Shown piece after piece: positions 55,118 through 59,140 of a stretch of DNA of 59,140 nt (the stretch's first letter is position 1; each line of letters begins with the position of its first letter). Source of the DNA: Puniceicoccaceae bacterium. GTDB taxonomy: Bacteria > Verrucomicrobiota > Verrucomicrobiia > Opitutales > Coraliomargaritaceae. The DNA lies in the NCBI GenBank assembly GCA_002729725.1, contig PBYS01000008.1, forward strand, positions 1 to 59,140, written 5' to 3'. The translations under genes and the position numbers were made by a program. The notes below the pieces were generated by a model. That model ran no database searches. It worked only from the letters and a program-made list of their open reading frames with translations, and had not been told where the DNA came from.

Positions 55118-56386
55118 CTAAACCTTATCCTGCAGCCCGCTCCCAGCTAGTTTCGCCCGGCCCTGGATACGCTCCAGCACTTCTCCGATCAAATACAACG
55201 AGCCCGTCAACACCACTGTGTCGCCCGGCTCTCCAATGGCACAACGCCCCGGAGTAGGGAAAAGGGCCGTAAGGTCCGTTTCCACCGCATCGCGCTCAAG
55301 ACAGCTCTTTAAAAAAGCAGTAGGCGTCGCCCGTTCTTGTTGAGCTGCCACCAAATACAATTCATCCGCATAACGGCCGACCACTGACATTAAACTGCGG
55401 GCACGATCTTCGCCCAATGTCCCAGCGATCATAATCGGTTCGCGCCCCTCAGCCTTGACCAACTTAGCCAAGTTTTCCTCCAGCGCAGCCACGCCTTCAG
55501 GGTTATGTGAGGCATCTAGGATCAATTGCCGCCCATCTACCTCGAGCACCTGCCAGCGCCCCGCCCAATCTACATGCGAGAGCGCCTGCGTCGATTGTAG
55601 CAGAAACTGCTCCGCCAGGATCTCCGTCGCATAGACCGCCAAGGCCGCATTCCAACGCTGAAAACTGCCCGCAAGATTTGTGCAGGGCAGGGTAGATCCC
55701 TCCGGGAAACGATCCGTCAATGCATAAAACGGACAACCACGCTCTTCAGCCACCTGACGAACGACAGCTTCCGCCTCCGCAGGTAATTTACCCATCAACA
55801 CCGGCTTGCCGGCCTTAATAATGCCCGCCTTTTCACCCGCAATCGCCGCCAGCGTATCGCCCAACATTTCTGTATGGTCCAAGCTGATCGTTGTGATAAT
55901 CGACAGTGCAGGATCCACCACATTTGTAGCGTCCAAACGACCACCGAGGCCCGTTTCAATGATCCCAATGTCCACAGCTTCCGTCGCAAAACGCTGAAAA
56001 GCCATTGCCGCCACAAATTCAAAAAAAGTCGGATGTAGTTCCGGGTCATCCCGCCCCAGTTCCGCAGCGATCGGCTTTAACTGCTCCGTATAGCGCACAA
56101 TTTCAGCCTCCGAAAGAATCTGCCGATTCACCTGCGCCCGCTCGCCCAAATGCACCAAGTGCGGCGAACTAAAAAACCCCGTGCGATAACCATTATCCCG
56201 ATAAAGCGCCTCCAGCATCGCACACACCGAGCCCTTACCATTGGTCCCCGCCACATGAATCACCGGGAATTGCCGCTCCGGGTGGCCCAGCGCCTCCACT
56301 AAAAGCCGCATCCGATCAATTCCATACTTAGAACCACGATTCTTCAGCGCATAGAGATAGTCGAGGGTGTTGCTGTATTGAGACAT
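55118..56386 (-). CDS. folC: Folylpolyglutamate/dihydrofolate synthase
   Basis: 422 aa. FolC adds glutamate to dihydropteroate and to folates with ATP. The P-loop [18 protein letters not shown] is near 44, [15 protein letters not shown] gives the Ser-Pro-His substrate part, and [22 protein letters not shown] and [22 protein letters not shown] are all strongly conserved. The C-terminal domain has [15 protein letters not shown]. It follows accD on the minus strand. The 84-bp spacer is nearly filled by an inverted repeat pair (56393-56466) that ends 6 bp before its ATG and may affect its translation. Confidence 0.95.
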   Translation of the reverse strand: MSQYSNTLDYLYALKNRGSKYGIDRMRLLVEALGHPERQFPVIHVAGTNGKGSVCAMLEALYRDNGYRTGFFSSPHLVHLGERAQVNRQILSEAEIVRYTEQLKPIAAELGRDDPELHPTFFEFVAAMAFQRFATEAVDIGIIETGLGGRLDATNVVDPALSIITTISLDHTEMLGDTLAAIAGEKAGIIKAGKPVLMGKLPAEAEAVVRQVAEERGCPFYALTDRFPEGSTLPCTNLAGSFQRWNAALAVYATEILAEQFLLQSTQALSHVDWAGRWQVLEVDGRQLILDASHNPEGVAALEENLAKLVKAEGREPIMIAGTLGEDRARSLMSVVGRYADELYLVAAQQERATPTAFLKSCLERDAVETDLTALFPTPGRCAIGEPGDTVVLTGSLYLIGEVLERIQGRAKLAGSGLQDKV

Positions 56387-56392
56387 AAAACG

Positions 56393-56466
56393 TAGGGGCG
56401 CGACTTGTCACGCCCGCGTCTAAAAGCTGCTGTTGCTCGGCGGGCGTGACTAATCACGCCCCTACA
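56393..56466. repeat. REP-like inverted pair (BIME), family A
   Basis: Two 26-bp copies in opposite orientation, 56393-56418 and 56441-56466, differ at 3 positions. Each begins GTAG, then has an 8-bp stem GGGCGTGA/TCACGCCC (imperfect in the left copy) with a 4-nt loop. GTAG plus hairpin is how RAYT-mobilised REP elements are built, and a RAYT gene lies 1.7 kb away. Other family A copies in this window: 31675-31795, 49544 and 55018. Confidence 0.75.
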
Positions 56467-56470
56467 AACC

Positions 56471-57325
56471 CTAGGCCGACTTCTTAGAGCCGTAGAGCGC
56501 CTTAATTAAATTAATCATACGGTCGCGCATTTCACCACGAGGAATGATCAAATCAACCAAACCATGCTCGAGTAAAAACTCAGATGTTTGAAAGCCAGCC
56601 GGCAAATCCTGCTGCGTGGTTTCCTTGATCACACGCGGACCCGCAAAGCCGATCAACGCTTCGGGTTCCGCGATAATCACATCCCCCAACGATGCGTAAC
56701 TAGCCATCACACCCGCCATCGTCGGATTCGTCAAAATTGAGAAATAAGGCAGTCCCGCCTCACTTAACTTCGCAAGCGCAGCACTGGTCTTCGCCAATTG
56801 CATTAAACTTAAAATCCCCTCCTGCATACGAGCGCCCCCCGAAGCGGAAACGATAATAACAGGACACTTCTTTTCCACGCCACGCTCAATCGCGCGCGTG
56901 ATTTTCTCACCCGCTGCCGAACCCAAGCTAGCCGCCATAAAGCGGAAATCCATCACCGCGATACTCACCGGCATGCCCCCCATTGTGCCCATGCCAGAAA
57001 TGACCGTATCCGTCTCCTTCGTCTTATCCTGATTCTGTTTCAACTTTTCAGGATACGAAGAAGTCGCGTTAAATTCCAAAGGATCCAGCGAATGCACCCC
57101 CATGTCCATCTCTTCAAAACTACCCTCATCCAGCATAGAAGCGATACGATCACGTGCTTTAAGTGGGAAGTGGTAGCCACTGCTTGGCACCACCATCAAA
57201 TTTTCCTTCAATACACGGTTGTAAATGATCTCGCCCGTCTTCGGGCATTTCGTCCAAAGATCCTTAGGGATGTCCTTTTTCTTAACGGTGACGGTCGAGT
57301 ACTGAGGTTTTCCAAAGAGTGCCAT
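56471..57325 (-). CDS. accD: Acetyl-CoA carboxylase carboxyltransferase subunit beta, zinc-ribbon residues lost
   Basis: 284 aa. AccD with AccA transfers the carboxyl group from biotin to acetyl-CoA, the first step of fatty acid synthesis. The crotonase-type core is normal: [74 protein letters not shown] and [14 protein letters not shown]. The N-terminal CxxC-x15-CxxC ribbon is not: at the four Cys positions (27, 30, 46, 49) only C27 remains, with Thr, Val and Ser elsewhere. Zinc binding seems abolished. accA is not in the window. It lies between comF and folC. Confidence 0.93.
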   Translation of the reverse strand: MALFGKPQYSTVTVKKKDIPKDLWTKCPKTGEIIYNRVLKENLMVVPSSGYHFPLKARDRIASMLDEGSFEEMDMGVHSLDPLEFNATSSYPEKLKQNQDKTKETDTVISGMGTMGGMPVSIAVMDFRFMAASLGSAAGEKITRAIERGVEKKCPVIIVSASGGARMQEGILSLMQLAKTSAALAKLSEAGLPYFSILTNPTMAGVMASYASLGDVIIAEPEALIGFAGPRVIKETTQQDLPAGFQTSEFLLEHGLVDLIIPRGEMRDRMINLIKALYGSKKSA

Positions 57326-57337
57326 AAGAGAAGTAGG

Positions 57338-57360
57338 AGTTAAAAATTAAGAATTAAGAG
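57338..57360. repeat. AATTCTTAATT-type repeat upstream of accD
   Basis: AAAAATTAAGAATTAAGAGT, the reverse complement of the AATTCTTAATTCTTAATT run at 11889-11910. A dispersed AT-rich intergenic repeat. Confidence 0.4.
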
Positions 57361-57372
57361 TTAGTAAATAGA

Positions 57373-58098
57373 CTATCCGTGTCCGAGAGTCGCGACTTTG
57401 ATTGAATCAACACCTGCCCCGCGAAGGACGGCGGCACAAGCATTAAGCGTCGACCCCGTAGTGAACACGTCATCGATCAGAATATATGTTTGATTCGGAA
57501 TTACAACCGCATCGGTTACCAAAGCAAAGGCATTTTTTACATTTTGGTGACGGTCACTCCGACTCAGGCGCGTTTGCGTCTGAGTATAGAGCCTTCGGAG
57601 CAACATATTTTGCACCTCAAGCGCCTCCGTCGCTTGCAACAAAGCCTCCGCAATCACACGACTCTGATTAAAGCCCCGCTCCCGTTCTTTCGTAGCGTGC
57701 AAGGGCACTGGGACCAAGATCGCCCCCTTAAAGTAGTCCCGATAGTAAGGCGCGGACGCGATCATCGTCTGCACATCCTGCAGCACATAAAAACCAGACT
57801 TATATTTAAGTTCATGAATCAGTGAGCGCGCCGGCCCTTTCGCCAAAAACAAAGTCTTCCCCTGTTCAAACAGCGGGTTCAATTCCACACAATGCGGACA
57901 AGTCCGTGGCCCCGCCAGCATGCCAAAGAAAGGGTAGCCACAAGTCGTGCAAGTCGGCGGCTTAGAGAGAAAGAGCTCCCGGCTACAATCCCGGCAAAGA
58001 AACTGATAGTCCGAATTCTCCACCGCATCGCCACAATGCACACAACTACGCGGGAAAAACACATCCAGCATCTGCCGCCCTAAGGGAATCCGTGACAT
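57373..58098 (-). CDS. comF: ComF-family phosphoribosyltransferase-like protein
   Basis: 241 aa, typical for ComF/GntX. The N-terminus has paired cysteines for metal: CVHCG, LCRDC, CTTCG, CPHC (two CxxC pairs in each half). The C-terminal PRTase fold has the PRPP-binding loop [16 protein letters not shown] near 200 and [17 protein letters not shown] earlier. Members are needed for DNA uptake in naturally competent bacteria (ComF) but occur in most others as well. It is the first gene of the comF-accD-folC set on the minus strand, 107 bp from the divergent RAYT gene. Confidence 0.9.
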   Translation of the reverse strand: MSRIPLGRQMLDVFFPRSCVHCGDAVENSDYQFLCRDCSRELFLSKPPTCTTCGYPFFGMLAGPRTCPHCVELNPLFEQGKTLFLAKGPARSLIHELKYKSGFYVLQDVQTMIASAPYYRDYFKGAILVPVPLHATKERERGFNQSRVIAEALLQATEALEVQNMLLRRLYTQTQTRLSRSDRHQNVKNAFALVTDAVVIPNQTYILIDDVFTTGSTLNACAAVLRGAGVDSIKVATLGHG

Positions 58099-58205
58099 AT
58101 CCCCAATCTAAGCAAAACCCTCTCATCGTCAAGCTCTCCCATTATATAGACCTGTCCCTTATATTGAGACTTGTAATTACATAGTTTAGAGACCACTATC
58201 TTTTT

Positions 58206-59140
58206 ATGCGAACGAAACGAATCACGGCTCAAGGCACGGGGATTTACCATTGTATGTCCCGCACTGTGAATGGGCAGGCGCTTTTTAAACTGAGAGAAAT
58301 GGAGGTCTTGCGAAAGATGATCCATCAGGTCGCAGATTTTTCGGGCGTCGAAGTGCTTACTTATTGCTTGATGAACAATCACTTCCATGTGCTGGTTCGT
58401 GTCTGCCCGGAAGCCCAGGTCTCCGACTCGGAACTGATGCGACGCTATCGGGTGCTCTATGCGAAGCCTTCCTTATATCAAACCGCTTCTGTTTCTGTGA
58501 TGGAGCAGGAATTAAGAGATGGGGGAGCGGAAGCGGACTTGATTCGACAAAAGCTGCTGGCTCGCATGAATGACATCTCGGCCTTCATGAAAACTTTAAA
58601 ACAACGCTTTTCGACTTGGTTTAACAAGACCCATGAGCGCTTTGGGCCCTTATGGGCGGATCGTTTTAAAAGTGTTTTGGTCGAGGGTAAGGGCAACGCG
58701 CTGCAGACCATGGCGGCCTATATTGACTTGAACCCTGTGCGAGCGGGATTGGTGAAAGACCCGAAAGATTATCGTTTCTGCGGCTATGCAGAAGCGGTCA
58801 GTGGACAAAAAAAGGCACAGCGAGCGCTGAAGTTTCTAACTTTCGGAGCATATGAAGCTTCTAGTAATGAGGCACTTGCGTCCTACCGTGAACTGCTCTT
58901 TGGCAAAGGTAGTGCGGCTGTGGAACATGCGGCAAACATCGACCGCGAGGCGGCGGTGCGGGTATTGAAAAAGGAGCAAGGCGTCTTGCCAAGTGCGGTG
59001 CTGCTGCGATGTCGTATCCGCTACTTTACGGAAGGCGCAGTGCTGGGCTCGCGCGAGTTTGTGCAGTCGCATGCGGAGCACTGGAAACGTAGCACAGGGC
59101 GCAAACATCGCTATAAACCTCAGAATATTCCTGCCGAAGC
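58206..59140 (+). CDS. REP-associated tyrosine transposase (RAYT, Y1/HUH family), 3' end outside window
   Basis: An open frame of 311 codons runs from ATG 58206 to the window edge without a stop. MSRTVNGQALFKLREME at the start, then LTYCLMNNHFHVLVRV, is the HUH motif (His-Phe-His) of Y1 transposases. Next come MKTLKQRFSTWFNK, GPLWADRFKSVLVEG and AAYIDLNPVRAGLVKDPKDY, all typical for the RAYT (TnpA-REP) family. The catalytic Tyr is likely in the AYIDLNPVRAG region or in the FSTWFN helix. RAYTs are single-copy domesticated transposases that act on REP hairpins with a GTAG/GTGG foot. REP-like elements are dispersed through this window, so a functional link is plausible. Confidence 0.88.
   Translation, partial: MRTKRITAQGTGIYHCMSRTVNGQALFKLREMEVLRKMIHQVADFSGVEVLTYCLMNNHFHVLVRVCPEAQVSDSELMRRYRVLYAKPSLYQTASVSVMEQELRDGGAEADLIRQKLLARMNDISAFMKTLKQRFSTWFNKTHERFGPLWADRFKSVLVEGKGNALQTMAAYIDLNPVRAGLVKDPKDYRFCGYAEAVSGQKKAQRALKFLTFGAYEASSNEALASYRELLFGKGSAAVEHAANIDREAAVRVLKKEQGVLPSAVLLRCRIRYFTEGAVLGSREFVQSHAEHWKRSTGRKHRYKPQNIPAE

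Overview
The window looks like a chromosomal segment of a Verrucomicrobiota bacterium, probably an Opitutae/Coraliomargarita-like marine lineage. This is inferred from several hallmarks: a giant protein resembling the Verru_Chthon cassette A family with a pilin-like N-terminus, a PEP-CTERM protein, secreted proteins with Asp-rich calcium-binding repeats, frequent weak Shine-Dalgarno sites, and mid-50s GC by eye. No rRNA, tRNA or CRISPR array was seen.

Layout. 1-1902: a complete insertion sequence whose transposase joins a DUF4338 (DruA-like) domain to an ISAs1-type DDE transposase and is broken by a -1 frameshift. 1908-10771 (minus): a response regulator, then the translation/RNA operon nusA-infB-rbfA-nrnA-truB-ribF-rluD, with a promoter and an intrinsic-terminator-like attenuator in the nusA leader. 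10800-12355: long inverted repeat, candidate pseudoknot leader, queC and queD (queuosine precursor synthesis). 12356-13640: degraded mobile island with a RelE/HigB-type toxin-antitoxin pair and an integrase remnant. 13678-18885: three-gene operon of secreted proteins including a HExxH protein, with a divergent XRE regulator. 19243-25870: giant pilin-like protein and partner, Nudix hydrolase, LolA-like protein, orphan GspF. 25951-28091: PhoR/PhoB two-component pair. 28272-31612: mnmE-mnmG, with three ParB-binding parS palindromes inside mnmG. 31804-39271: PIG-L deacetylase, PRiA4_ORF3-type protein plus RapA ATPase, a membrane protein and a HAD hydrolase. 39348-41302: prfA-prmC. 41313-44554: two tandem Kef-type antiporters. 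44680-46029: glutamate dehydrogenase. 46137-49532: LplT-PlsC-Aas fusion. 49681-55005: PEP-CTERM protein, soluble FtsK, LRV-repeat protein and two small paralogues. 55118-58098 (minus): comF-accD-folC. 58206-end: start of a REP-associated tyrosine transposase (RAYT).

The genes are mostly housekeeping, with a few accessory islands. Intergenic spaces are seeded with short hairpin repeats that begin with GTAG, the foot tetranucleotide known for REP elements, and a RAYT gene lies at the right end. The most notable signals are the triple, exactly 51-bp-phased parS array written into the mnmG reading frame as an FHVE-containing insert; the GTAG-REP/RAYT system; the nusA leader attenuator; and the DruA-like/transposase fusion.
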